A stretch of DNA of 64,000 bases, from assembly GCA_000181795.3 (NCBI GenBank), contig CM012955.1, positions 3,390,017-3,454,016 of the forward strand, given 5' to 3'. The notes under the pieces are model-generated. The model ran no database searches, had not been told where the DNA came from, and was given only the letters and a program-made list of their open reading frames with translations. The DNA is from Trichinella spiralis. Its lineage: Eukaryota > Nematoda > Enoplea > Trichinellida > Trichinellidae. A program made the position numbers and the translations under genes. Every line of letters starts with the position of its first letter. Within the stretch, counting starts at the first letter, position 1. This document shows, piece after piece, positions 37,293 through 50,921 of the stretch.

Positions 37293-38260
37293 TACAATAA
37301 GTTAAATATGCTTTTGATTTTTAACAAATTCAAATTAAAAAAAAATTATTATTATTATTATTACTATTATATATTTCATCAAAATTGCACGCCACGGTAA
37401 ATGTGAACCAGTTGTACCTTTTCATTAGCCAGTTATTATTTATTATTCAGTTATACGGTTCAAGTGTTTTTTTAATGAATAATTTTTCAAAAATAAGATT
37501 GCCGTGTGCGCGTGTGTGCGGATTGTGAATGAAGCGTATCACAAAAAAAATAATAATCAAAATTACAATGGAAAATAATCTTGTTTTTCAATATTTTTTT
37601 CAAAATTATAATTTGAAAATAAAACTAGGAAATTCTGCTCTTTGTTGTTTTTTGTTTCCAATCAGAGGTGGGAAAGTGGCCCTGCCTGCTTGCCTGCCGT
37701 TTGACGCCGGCGAGTTGTGAAAATTCAAAATACCCAATTATATCAAGAGCCACCGTATGAAAGGGCTTGAAAATTGAGGCAATTGACGACTCTTTTGTAC
37801 TGTTTCGCGAATACCAACGCGGCGGCACTGTTGGAAGCCGGCGCCATTTTGGCTTCCCACATTTGTCGCGGGTCAGTCGCCTTACGCGAAACCAATTAGC
37901 CAAGATGAGCGGACTTTTCGGCTCTGCTTGTCACGCTGTATCATATTACCGTGTTGGACCGCTTCCGGCTCAGCCGGTCGAAAATGGGCAGGAGGGGCAG
38001 GCAAGGTTGGAAATGGGCTCACAGGAGCAGTGAAAACTGGGGTGAAACTAATTTCATCTTCATTAAATGGACTGATACATTTTTCGGCCCTATTCATTTC
38101 CGCCACCGTGATTCTTTGTTGAATGAATAACACGCTTATAACCTCTTTATCCTATAATTGAGCGGTAAGCGGAGATGTGCAGGGGTCGTTGGTCAGCGTT
38201 CGTAGTTAAGTTTCAACGAAAAAATATTGCCATTGTTCAATTAATACCAGCGCGCCTCGG

Positions 38261-38281
38261 CGATCGACGATTCGTCGATCG
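38261..38281. promoter_or_regulatory. perfect palindrome upstream of the homeobrain-like gene
   Basis: CGATCGACGA and TCGTCGATCG form perfect 10-bp arms around a single T, about 135 bp upstream of the start codon. An inverted CCAAT box (GATTGGC) follows near 38300. The GC-rich setting and position suggest a promoter element for a dimeric factor. Confidence 0.5.
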
Positions 38282-38414
38282 ACGGTCCGCCTCTGAAATC
38301 TGATTGGCTCGCAAGATTCTGGTCGAGCGATAGCGACGCGTCAACCGGCCGAGCGCTAATCCATTGCATGTTCAATTAACGTCCGGTCGCGCGCTAAATT
38401 GTGGTGCAGCTTGT

Positions 38415-41400
38415 ATGGTAAATTTTGTCGCTCATTTACGACACATTTTACAGTCGATGGGCGAAGCGGCGAAACCGTCCACTGCAGAATTCTGCGCTAT
38501 TCAAATGTCCAACACCGGACCTTCGGCTGACGACGACCAAGATCCCACATTGGGAAAAATCCAAGAACAACTTGCGATTAGAACGCCGACATCCGGCGGT
38601 GGTTCCATTTCCAAATTCAGCATGGCCAGCATTCTGGCCGACTGTGAATGCGAGCCAGAAGAGGAAGTGGAGGAACCGATGCAGGCGGACAGCGGGCTTG
38701 TTCCAGAACCAGTGGAACAGGCGAACAATTATTCGGAAACGAGCGACTGTGAAAATGGAACCGATTTGGCCGAAGAATCGCAAACGCCGCCCAATTCTGA
38801 TTCTTGCTTTTACACGGACATTTCACCGAATTCATCGACCGACGAAGCACGTTTTGCAGTGGTCAAACTTGAAGGTAATTTCGATCGGTTGAAATTTGGA
38901 AAAAGTCATAAAAAAAGATATTAATCTCATTTTTCTGTTCATGTTTGTGCATTGTCGTAGATGAATCTGGAGATGGTGACGATAAGCCGAGAAAAATTCG
39001 ACGTTCCAGAACCACTTTTACAACGTACCAATTGCACCAGTTGGAAAGAGCGTTCGAAAAGAGCCAATATCCGGACGTGTTTACTAGGGAACAGCTCGCG
39101 TTGCGACTCGACCTCAGCGAAGCTCGTGTTCAGGTAAAAATTTTCCTCTCTCCCTCCTCCTCCCCATTTTATTTACAATAATTGATACGCTTCTTTTCTT
39201 ATTTTATCTTCTGCCCAACAAAATGGTCCCACTTTTGCTTTAGTTTTTTTCAAGGATTCGATACCATGGATTGCATGTAAATAATTTAAACAGATCAAAT
39301 TAAGCAGTTATTATCAATTGCATTGATAAGATAATCGCAATTACGGGCTAGTTGGTGTTTGTTAAATGGAAAATAACTGTTTTCATTTGCAAAGCGTCCT
39401 TCAGTGATGATTAGTCATTTAGAAAAAAAAAATTAATATTGACATTAAAGAAAATGGATTTTCACCAGGCAAGGTTGCTTGTGTAAAAAGAGCGTTTATC
39501 AATCAAATGAAATCAGTCGACAAAATTTAATTGATTCCACAAGCAAATGAAATGAGCAATAATACGGCAAGCAATAATCGACGCTTAATAGGGCAATTTT
39601 CTGTGATTAATTCCGCCGGTTCCCATAGTGGCGTTTCCGACGCCGTTTGCCGTTGCCTGAGAAAGCTCGTTGGAGCCCTCACGGACGACAATGAAACCCA
39701 CCCAACAGTGAGCTTGACGCTTCGAGGGTGTGTCTTGGGCAACGGCAAACGATATCTTTCGTCCGAGTGGCTTGATTTTGTTCATCGGCGCTGATAATTA
39801 GCGAAATATGTGCACCAATTTTGCGTACGAATCCGTCCACTGCCGGCAACAGTATTGCTCGGCAAAATTGCCACTGTCAGCGATTTTAATTAAAACAGCC
39901 CGAAAGGAGTAGAAGAGCGAACGCGAAAAGAGACGAACAGCAGCTGCTGTTGCTGCTGCTGTTACGCTAGTGTTGGTCACAATGCAAACCTTACATACAT
40001 ACATACATACATATATATATATATCACCGAACGTCTTATATCGTTCTAATAATGTCAGACAGTGTCCTGAAATTAGCGGTCAAAAAATCGATCCAACAAC
40101 TGAAATAGCCCCAAGCTAGAAAGATAAGGAAAGGACAAATCTTTTTCCTTATCAATTACCTCTTGCTCTTTGTACAAGCGTTTGCTTGTTTACTCCCAGC
40201 AGCCATTTTGGCAAACTTGCAATGCTGCTGCTTGCTGGCTTGTATTTGCAAACACGGAAGATAAAAGCAATTACTTTTCTTTGCTTGCTCTTTTCTCTTT
40301 TAGTTATTTGAAAATTATTCATTCATATTTGCAAATTTTCCAAATTCAACTTCATTTCCTTTTAATCACGATGCAATTTACACTGATGACTCAGACGTAC
40401 GTGGGGTAACAGTTGACTTGCGTGACTCATCATCCACTGTCACATTTGCATATGGTGTGCGTTTGTTCCATTCTATTGCTCAGTTGGTGATAGGAATAGT
40501 TCCGCGTGGGAAGAGGGGAAACAAAGAAAAAATGTATAAAATGCTGCTTATGTGCATTGTATGTTTTACTAGCATTTCCTGTATGAGATGAAAAAAGGAC
40601 AATTTTTACTTTGCTTTGCTTTGAAATGTGTCTCTGTTTGTTTTCACTGCGAACTGTTGTTGCTAATAGTCGTGCTTCTGGAATGTGTGAAGAGAATTCA
40701 TTGCCTGAAATTGACATTGAAATAATTGATGTATAAAAATGGTTTTTAGTCTTAATTTGTTGTTCACTTTATTAGGCTTAATGAATTTTAAAATAATAGA
40801 ACGTCTATTTTCAGTTGAAAAATCAATAACAACAACAATAATAATGATGATGATGATGATGATGATGTAATTCAAAGGATACAATTTATTTCGATTTGGC
40901 TGTTCATTAAAATGGTTGATAGATAAATAATTGTTAACTGATGAAATTTGTAAATTTCAGTTCAGTTTTAGCAATTTACTCTTTATTACTTTCACCGCCA
41001 GCAGTAGCAGAGAAGCAAGCAACGATAACAATTTTATTTGTTCTCTATTCACTTGGGAAACGTGGGATTTTTTCTTTCTTATTGACAAACAAAATCTTCC
41101 TTTAAACTTTTATTGTTCTGCTTTTTCAACTGTTTCAGTTACTTGATCACAGTCACAATGTTGCATTACAAATTTAAAACTCTTTCCAAGCATACTTTTA
41201 TTCCTTTATAAATTATAACGGATCAACAATGAAATTTCAATTTGTAAAAAAAAGTGGCGTTTCTCGAGAAGAAATTTAGTTTTATTCAAAAATTGCTCCA
41301 AGGGAAACTGAATGATGGACAACGCATTTGATTGATGATGATGATTTACTTGCTTGCTTGAAGCTTGACTTCTTTTCTTTTGTTCTGTTTTTTTTATCTT

Positions 41401-42530
41401 CTGTCGCACATTTCTTCACCAGTTGGCTGAAGCTTACCAACTGGTTGGAATGTGAAGCATGCTTTTTATTAATTTGATCACCAGCGGCATCAAAAGTCCA
41501 CTTATAATAAACTTATAAACTGCAAAGAGGAAGTTTCCAGTTGTTCCAATATGAGCAGATTCAATTCAATTATTTTTTATGTCGCATGTGTTGTAAAAAC
41601 ATTTTCAACTGTGATCTCTTGTTATTTGAATTTTTGCTTCTTTTTGCTTATAGTTTTTTCTTTTAATTATTTAAAATTCTACAACATCTTAAGGTGTGGT
41701 TCCAAAATCGTCGAGCCAAATGGCGCAAGCGTGAAAAAGCTCTCGGTCACGAAGCCGGCTACGCTCAGCCCAGTGCGGACACTGGGCACGCTATTTATTC
41801 TCAACATCCGGTAGCAGTTGCTTTTCGACAAGACGGTCAACTCGGGCTGACTACTCCATTTTCACCTCTGAGCGTTCGACCTCCTGCCGTACCTCCTCCT
41901 ACTTCGGCCATTGGTGTCCCAGCGGACAGTATCTGGTCTTCCACATTGGCGGCAGCTCAAGTGGTCAATTTACAATCGCTGATGTATTTCAACCAGGCAA
42001 CATTGGCATCCATCAACGCGGCAAATTTCCAAGCCGCCAATCCAGATTGGCAGCTAAAAAGCAACTTTCTCTACCCCACTACCGCCACGCCTCAAATGAC
42101 TGGTGTCAATTTACCGGTATCTTCTGCATTGGGCCAAGGTAGACTTGCGGCGACGGACAATCGTTCGAGCTTGCCTTCCGTTTTCAACAATGGGAATAAC
42201 TTTTTATTTTTGCCATCCAATCCGCAATTTTTGGGCAACGGTCAGATGACCATCGGCGGCGTTTCCAACGCACAGCCGATAATGAGTCACAGTATCATCA
42301 GCAACACCAGCAACGGCAACGGACTTGCAAGTCTGATTGGACTGGAGCCGATCATTTTGCGCAACAGCGCCGAAACACCGACTACAATGCACCAGTTCAT
42401 GGATCAAGATCCGAGACAGGTTTTCACCATCAGACCATCCCCGTCAGTGGTTGAAAGCCCATGCGCAGCGGAACCGGCGGTTCAACAGGCGGACAAAGCT
42501 TCCACCGATGCCGCACTGTGCACAGTATGA
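38415..42530 (+). CDS. hbn: homeobrain-like paired-class homeodomain protein, 3 exons, 489 aa
   Basis: Exons are 38415-38874, 38961-39133 and 41694-42530. The homeodomain (about residues 166-225) includes [20 protein letters not shown] and [20 protein letters not shown], then [17 protein letters not shown]. This is a Q50 paired-like homeodomain, and the [21 protein letters not shown] stretch and LDLSEARVQ are closest, from memory, to insect Homeobrain; Arx/aristaless is the next best match. The second intron falls between homeodomain residues 46 and 47, the classical paired-like position. Upstream, [11 protein letters not shown] (residues 67-77) resembles an octapeptide/eh1 Groucho-binding motif. 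The region before the homeodomain is acidic; the C-terminus is rich in Asn, Ser and Pro. No OAR motif is visible. The first ATG in frame was used; later in-frame ATGs (38457, 38505) are possible. Expected role: nuclear transcription factor in anterior neural patterning. Confidence 0.88.
39134..41693 (+). other. 2.56 kb intron inside the homeobox
   Basis: This intron holds the GC-rich hairpin island (39600-39790), a TACA/TA repeat (about 39991-40025), a GCT-rich tract near 39940-39965 and a GAT microsatellite (40844-40867). No nested gene was recognised. Its length compared with other introns here suggests regulatory content. Confidence 0.5.
39644..39751. repeat. long-stem hairpin in the homeobrain-like intron 2
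   Basis: CGTTTGCCGTTGCC (39644-39657) pairs perfectly with GGCAACGGCAAACG (39738-39751). Allowing G-T pairs, the stem extends about five more base pairs inward. The 70-80 base interior has further short complementary pieces. It sits in a GC-rich island (39600-39790) of an otherwise AT-rich intron. It could be a structured RNA, an enhancer palindrome or a small inverted-repeat element. Confidence 0.55.
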
Positions 42531-42692
42531 AGTGTGCGGAGAATTCAACGTCCACATTTTTTCCTTCTTCTCTTCTGTGTTCACATTTCATCTTCTATTC
42601 GCAAAATGAAATCAAATTATTACCGATACAATTATTATTACTGTTTTTTTTATTCTTTTTGCTAGCTTGCTTGCTTCTCTTCCTTCAAAAAT

Positions 42693-42793
42693 ACATATAT
42701 ATATATATATATATGTATACTCTGTATTTTTTGGCTTTGTCAATTTTTTACAATATCATATTTTACAGTATATATGCAAGTGAATATTTTCAT

Positions 42794-42828
<35 letters not shown>

Positions 42829-42830
42829 TT
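42693..42830. repeat. TA and TTTA microsatellites
   Basis: A TA run (about 42693-42720) and about ten TTTA units (42792-42830) lie just after the homeobox gene stop codon, probably in its 3' untranslated region or flank. Confidence 0.8.
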
Positions 42831-44059
42831 CCATACTATATTATACATTTATTAGTGATCAGTGATTTGCCATTTTTCGGCACTGGTTTGTTTGATGATG
42901 AATTTACTCTCCTCGCTTTGCTGCAAAAAGAAAGAAATAAAACTTTATTATTATTTAAGAAAAAAAAATTTCTTTTTCTTTTTCTGTTCCACTAGCAAAG
43001 GCAATTAAGCCGATGGAAATGTTTTTTGCTCGATGATGCATCCAAGGAGCAGTTGTTGCTGTTGAAAATTTTGAAGAAAGCAGCATTGCCTCTGGTGGTT
43101 GTATCTTTTCTTTTTCACCATCTGTATTGATGGTTGCTATTCATTTTCATAATCCAAAATGAACTGTGACTTTTTTGTTAGCGCTAATTCGGCAATGCAA
43201 TGAATGATTAATCCATCTTTTCTTCTTTCCACAGTCCATTCATATGTTCTCTCCTAAATCCATCATTCCTAATTTCATTTTCCTACAAATGCCACTATTA
43301 CTACTACTACTAATAATGATAATGATAATAATAATAATATAATTGTTTTTCTTTTCTTTGAACTTTTACAATAAAAAAGTGTATTAAAGCATAATAATTA
43401 AACATGCACGGATAAAATGTGACAATTAATGATAATAACAATTTCACAACAACACATTGTTCAATCGATTTCCACATGCCATTATTGTTGTCAATTAGAT
43501 ATTGTTGAGATATAATTAGCAGAGGCGTTGAGTTGTACTTTTGAAACGTTTCTCGCCTTATTATTATTTTGTTCTTCTTCCAATTTCAAGCTTATCATTT
43601 TTTATCTTCTACAATAGGTCAAAAAGAGACAAGTTCCTATTCTGTGCTGTGCCTACACAAGCAGAACTGACAGGATTTAATAAAGTGGGGATGATTGAGT
43701 GAAGTGATTGATATTAGATGAAAGTCGGTCAGCCCTGTTGTCCACAGTGCAAGGATATGATTACCGATGGTAGGTGGTAATCGACGGCCATTGTGCTTCA
43801 AAATTGAACCGTTTTCCAGTGACAGCTCTTGTCCACCATTGATCCACTTAATTACTGGCCGACATCTGACCTCGACCAGCGGACAACGGGATTAAAGGCA
43901 GCAGGACGAGCTTAATCAATCGTACAAGAAACTGCCAAACGACACTGATCACGGACGGCTTGGTTATTGTCCCCGGCGGCCCATTATCTCTTTTGCTAAA
44001 TATAATTGCAATGACGGCAAGAAACAAAAAGAACGTCCACCGAGCAAAATACACACAAA

Positions 44060-44061
44060 TG

Positions 44062-44093
<32 letters not shown>

Positions 44094-44095
44094 TA
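44060..44095. repeat. TA/CA microsatellite
   Basis: TA units pass into about ten CA units. Confidence 0.8.
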
Positions 44096-46540
44096 TGCAT
44101 ACTAAATAAGCATTTCGGTATAAATTATCTTGTATAATGATAACAATTTGACGTGAACCATTTATCAAATTCAGTTTTCAATTGATGCATAAGATGTATG
44201 AGATTTGATAAGTGGAAAACGTTTGCATAATTTGAAAAAGACGAATACTTCTCATATTGATGATAATTTTCAATTGATGAAAAGAATTAATATTGATTGG
44301 AAATGATAACAGAAATAATTACATGCTGTATATCATTCATTCATTCGTTTGATTTGTTGGATGATAAAAGTTGAAATGTTTTGTGCACAGTGAATGGCAA
44401 AATTGCGCGTTTATCAACTTCTTTTATCAATCGAAAACGTTTAAGCTTTTCAAAAATTTAATAAATTTTAAAATTGTAAACAAGTTCAAATGAAAAAACA
44501 AAAATTGTATGAATTTCTCATTTGTTCTCTTGTTCAAACTATACTTGACAGAGATAAAGTTCCATTAACATGGGAATCGTTGTTGCCTCAGCTTGTTCTT
44601 CTTTTTTTCTTTATTTTCGCGTGAAATGCTGCTTGTGTTGAAATAAAACGTAAAGATATATATTAAAAAAACACTTTGAAAAATTTATAGCCAGAATCAA
44701 AGTTCTAGATCAGAGAGGCGAGGGACAATTGCCGTTGCTGAACCACCTATCTGCTGCGGATGTGCTTTGTTTCTTTCTTTCTATCTCTCACTCAACTTTC
44801 TTCTGGCTCTCTTCTGATGACATTCACCGCTGAAACTGATGCAAAATTATCATCATTACAGCAAAATAAGATTGTGGTCTTGTTTTTTGCATATGTTGGG
44901 AAAAGCAGAACGGCAGCAATTGATGCTCAAATTTGATGAAGCCTTGAAGTCTTTATTCTTCCTTCCGCTGATCTATACAATTATTACAATTTCAAATGTG
45001 ATGTGTGTGTGTGTGATTGATTGAATTTGCACTTTTCAGATTCGTCTTGATTTTTGTATAATATTTCCAATCATTATCAATTAATAATTTTAACTTGACG
45101 CGCTTACTGTAACAACAAATTTTCACAAAAATGAACCAGGGGGAGAATTTCATTTGTAACAATGATTAAAAGCTCCTTATTCAACGTGTTTTTGCATTCT
45201 CGTTCACAACAGAAATACAATACAAATTTTCACATTCAAGTTGTTTCTTATTATTTTATTTTTTTTCTCCTTCACGTTGCAAGTTTCAAGAAATTTAACA
45301 ATGCCGAGGGGCAATTTTTCAAGGGGAAAACTTCAAAATTAACTTTCATTTCTTTTTTTAAATAATAATAAGCAAAAATCAATTTTCATATTTTATTTAT
45401 TATAAAAATTTATGCAAATTAATAATATTATACATTTTTTTCATTTTTGCAAAATTTCATAAATTTTTTATTGACAAACAAGCATAAGAGAAGAAGAGGA
45501 AATAAATGAAAATGCAAAAGTGATTTCATTAAACTGCATATTCATTTTTATTTTTATTTTTACAAATTTACTTTGTTTAATATCACGTGAAGCAGGCAAG
45601 CATTTGAAATTTTTAATTGATGTTTACTGCATCGGAGCGTGAGCGGCAACTGTGCGGTAGGGTTTATTTTTGACATCAGAAAATGCAATGATTGATAATT
45701 TCATTGTTCTGCTGATCGAAATGATTTTGATTTTCTTCTATCTCTCCTCTCTCTCATACACACACACACACACATACACACTTTTTTTGCTTTTTAATTT
45801 TATTTTTCTTCAACGCTGAATTGACGCTATTGATGCATCAAAATTGTTTCACTTGAACAGCCTCTGTTTGTGCGCATTCTATTCAGCGCAAATGATAAAT
45901 TTATTTCTTATCTTTCCCATTCAACATTGTATAGTTCCACTGATAATGCAAAAATGACGACACCACAACCAGCAGGCAAGAATTGTGCATAGCCTGTAGT
46001 GACCAATGGACGACAAATGCTTGTATAGAAAATTGTCCCGAGTGGTATTTGAAGAAGCTTTGAAAAGGCATTTCAGCTTATTGGGCTACTTTTCCAATTT
46101 ATACATACATGCATATATATATATATATATATATATTATTGAAATGCTTTTCAAAAACGATTCTTTTCACAGATTTCACTTTCAACTATTTTCCATCTTG
46201 ACCTTAAGTGTCGACTGCTATTACTTTTACAAATACTTCACTATTACCGATCAATTTTTTCACATTCAATATTAATTTCAAATACAAACAAACACACATA
46301 TTAATTAACTACAACATACAATCTTGATATATTTACTTTGCTCTAACGTATGCAAATTTTTTTGACTGTTATCAAAATTTATCAACATTTCATAATTTAT
46401 TATCATGATACGAAGCAATGCTTCAACAAAGGAAAAATTGAAATACATATAACAGGTAAATATTTCTTTCTTTTGTTGGTTTTTGCACTTTCAATAAATT
46501 GAAAAGAAAAAGCATTCTACTTTTTTTTTAATTAAACATA

Positions 46541-49003
46541 TTATATTCTTCCTTCTCTTCTCAGAATCAAATCACCAAAATCCAACTTGATGCCTCTTTC
46601 TGCGTTGAAAAATGGGCCAATTCCACCGCTTCTAGAAAATCCAACTTCACCCGTCCTTGGATTGAATGAACCGCCAAAATTTTGGCCCCCGTCAACCAAA
46701 CCTCTCATTATGGACCAGTTGTTGCCGAATCCACCTCGGTAAGTTCCCTGCGAATCAACTTCACCGTTGAATCCTCTTTGCTGACCGAACATGCCCAAAA
46801 TATTGGAACCACCGTTGACACCGAATCCTCGATTACCGGGCTGGTTGTTGAATCCGGCTTGGAAGCCACTTCCAATGGATGGATTTTGAAATAAATTTTT
46901 CAATTTTGGAAAATTGGATAAAAACGGCAAACTCACACCGTTGGATGTTCCAAAATTGAATCCTAAATATTACAACTGGTAAATTGAAAATAAAGCATTC
47001 AAAAATAATTATATATATACAATTTTGAAGAAAGAGAAAATTGTTCATTCTTGAATGCAAGTGAATAAATTTTCAATTACATCAAGCAGAGTAATTGTTG
47101 CAATGATTTGCAAAGATTGATAAAGAGACAGTCGTATGTTGCATTACATCATTAATATTTGGATAACAGCATGTGAATGAAATTAGATTACTGCTACCAA
47201 TAATGATTTGGAAAGAAAATTTGCTTTCGCCAGCCAGTTCAAAGGAGCGCTCTAAACAAAACCCACTCACGAGCTGAAAGAGAAGCATCATTAGGAAGTT
47301 TTGCTTCTGAACAAATTTGCTTGGAAAATTTGAATTTATCCATTAAATTGCTTTGACAAATCATTTACTGATCGTTGTCTATTTACGTATTCATGTATTT
47401 GCAAATTAGCATCGTCTTGAGAGCGCGTAGGGTGGCCATAAATGCCTAAATCAGATTTACAACCGCAACACATCTGCATGTTCAGATCACCTCCACCAAG
47501 CGTGCATCAACTGAATACAACAACGCTGTCCGGTAAATGTGCCTCCATCCACATGCACACACACACACATACACTCTTAATCGCTTTATTTCTGATTTTT
47601 ACCAACTAATGGTCTAATGGTCTTTCAATTGTCAGCTAAATTTCGATCGTCCTTATCATTATCTATCCAATTTAATACTACTGGTCGTGTAGTGTAATTG
47701 TATTTATTAGGTAAGTAAGCAAATGGTTTTCAACTGAAATTTGGTACCGCTTAACAATGCCCATCATCCAATGAGAAAATTTCAAAAACCGAATTCAATA
47801 ACTGAATTGACAAAAACGATAGCTTTGCATTGCGTAAATTGAATAAAGCAAATAAAATTAAAAATTCATTGTTAATTGTGAACAATCGCTGTTCGACGAT
47901 CAAATTAAAGTCCAAAGTCAAGAAATTTCTCCCAAAATTGAAACGATCCATTTCATGAATATTCCAATTACAACAACACACACCCGTGCACCACTTCAAT
48001 GATGATCAAAATGCTCACGTTATAAGATTAGAAAAAGGAAAAGAACATTTTTTTTTCTCTTTTTATTGTTTTTTGACATTTAAATCATGATATTCCCAAT
48101 TCAAATAAATCAATGCTTCATTATTTCTTGCTTTCTCTTTCAAACGCAGTTTTATTGGTAGAAATGACAAATGTGCAATGCAGCTTTATTATTTACTATG
48201 CATGATAATATTTTGTTATGCATGCAATTTGTACAATAAATGAGAATAATGAAATCAATTACGCGCATGTGGAGTTCAATTTTGAAAGCAATGCGTTTTC
48301 TGCAATTATCGATTCGCTTAAATAATAAATTAAATAAAAATACTAGCTTATTTTTTCGGTTTGCTAACAAAGCAGCTTATCATTCACATTGAAACATTCA
48401 ATTTTCTATAATATACTTGTACAAGTAGGTCTTTGTTAGAAATTTTATTCATTTTCAATTGAAAAAGCAATACAATTTGACCATGAACTATTTAAAAATC
48501 CACTAAGCGATCTAAAAAGCGACGCACTTCTTTCTTTGAACTTTTTGATGACATTTAAATGAAAAAATATTGAAATAATATCAGAAATTTACAAACGCTT
48601 AAATGATTTTAAAAATAATATTTAAAAAATTTAGCGAATTCAAATTTATATACAGACTGTGAAAAAAAGTGAATGAAAATTTCAGTGAAATTGCTTGTTA
48701 TCAGTTTATTTGGAAATATTAAAAATAAAATTTTCTAGTTTAAACTTCTTTTTGCGGATCATTTTTTTATTAAAGAAAAATTGTGAAACATTGAATTGAA
48801 ATGTACAATTTAAACTTGAATGTTACAGTATGAAATTGGTATTTAAAAGATAGAAAAAATTGTGAAAATATTGTTTTAGTGAAGAATTTTTTTTATAAAT
48901 AAAAATGTTTACATAAATTGAATTTTATACCTGTAACTTCGGCGAAGATGAATAAATTGAAACAAGCAAACAGCAGCGTGCGTTCGGAGGGCATTTTTTG
49001 CAT
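46541..49003 (-). CDS. secreted Gly/Asn-rich protein, 2 exons, 164 aa
   Basis: Exon 1 (49003-48931) encodes a likely signal peptide, with the hydrophobic core TLLFACFNLFIFAEVTG. A phase-1 intron of 1,968 bp leads to exon 2 (46962-46541). The mature part begins near GFNFGTSNGV and is rich in Gly, Asn and Phe, with short GF/GG units (GFQAGFNN, GFGVNGG, GGFGNNW, GGSFNPRTGEVGFSRSGG). This is the look of cuticle, eggshell or silk-like structural proteins and of some glycine-rich antimicrobial peptides. No cysteine is present in the mature part, so it is not a disulfide-rich effector. Joining the two exons over a long intron is inferred; a middle exon (for example around 47082-47291) cannot be excluded. 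No family is recognised. Confidence 0.6.
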
Positions 49004-49555
49004 TGAATTGAAAATGAAAGTTACAACTGTTTATTTATTTGTTTCGCTTGTATTTCCCATTTGACCCATTAAAAACCTGTTATTTAATTTTAGCGTGTTT
49101 TCATGTCGAATATTTTCCGTCTTGGTCTTGATGCAACCGTGTTAGCAGGGGAAAATGACGTGACGCAAAAATTGCGGACCGTAAAAGGAGGACAAGCTAA
49201 GCTACAGCGAAAGTGGGTAAACTTGGTGTAAAGGTGAAAAGTCAAAATTGTTCCTCATGTTTTTTTTCATCAGCATTATTGAATTGTTGTCTGTTTTAAT
49301 TTTACTAATTTATTTCTAAACACAACTGCTTGAAAATTATTCATTAAATCATTATCAATGGTGATATAATCTATTGCATCATGCTTGATCAGTTGAACAA
49401 CAATCAATCTCAATGACACGTTTCACTGTTCGATTGAATACAAACATACATTTTGCAAGATTATACACGACTAAATTTGAACCAAGAAATGGTTTAATTT
49501 CAATTTTATTCGTGCATTCAGAGCGAAGGATTATTTGGTTGCTGGACGGTGGAAA
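49004..49555. other. intergenic region
   Basis: Promoter side of the secreted protein gene and 3' flank of the dehydrogenase gene. No gene was recognised. Confidence 0.5.

Positions 49556-50921
<1,366 letters not shown>

Larger units (their letters stand above)
24878..38414. other. 13.5 kb gene desert upstream of the homeobrain-like gene
   Basis: Mostly AT-rich sequence with many microsatellites. Open frames such as 27971-28402 and 28577-28981 are low-complexity and not convincing. Patches of higher GC occur at about 31000-31470, 32440-32660, 33160-33480 and 37640-38400. The 31006-31392 patch is open on both strands but encodes nothing recognisable. Such patches in a long gap next to a homeobox gene could be enhancers; this is inference. 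A transposon lies at 36653-37292. Confidence 0.45.
42531..46540. other. intergenic region
   Basis: Contains the 3' flank of the homeobox gene, several microsatellites and AT-rich DNA. A GC-richer patch at 43660-44040 holds a 106-codon minus frame (43848-44168) with hydrophobic stretches, partly made by a CA/TA repeat. I could not assign it. No other gene was recognised. Confidence 0.4.

Noticed and set aside
47082-47291. possible middle exon of the secreted Gly-rich gene
   Set aside because: The frame has a hydrophobic start, but the two-exon model joins perfectly without it and no matching splice phases were found.
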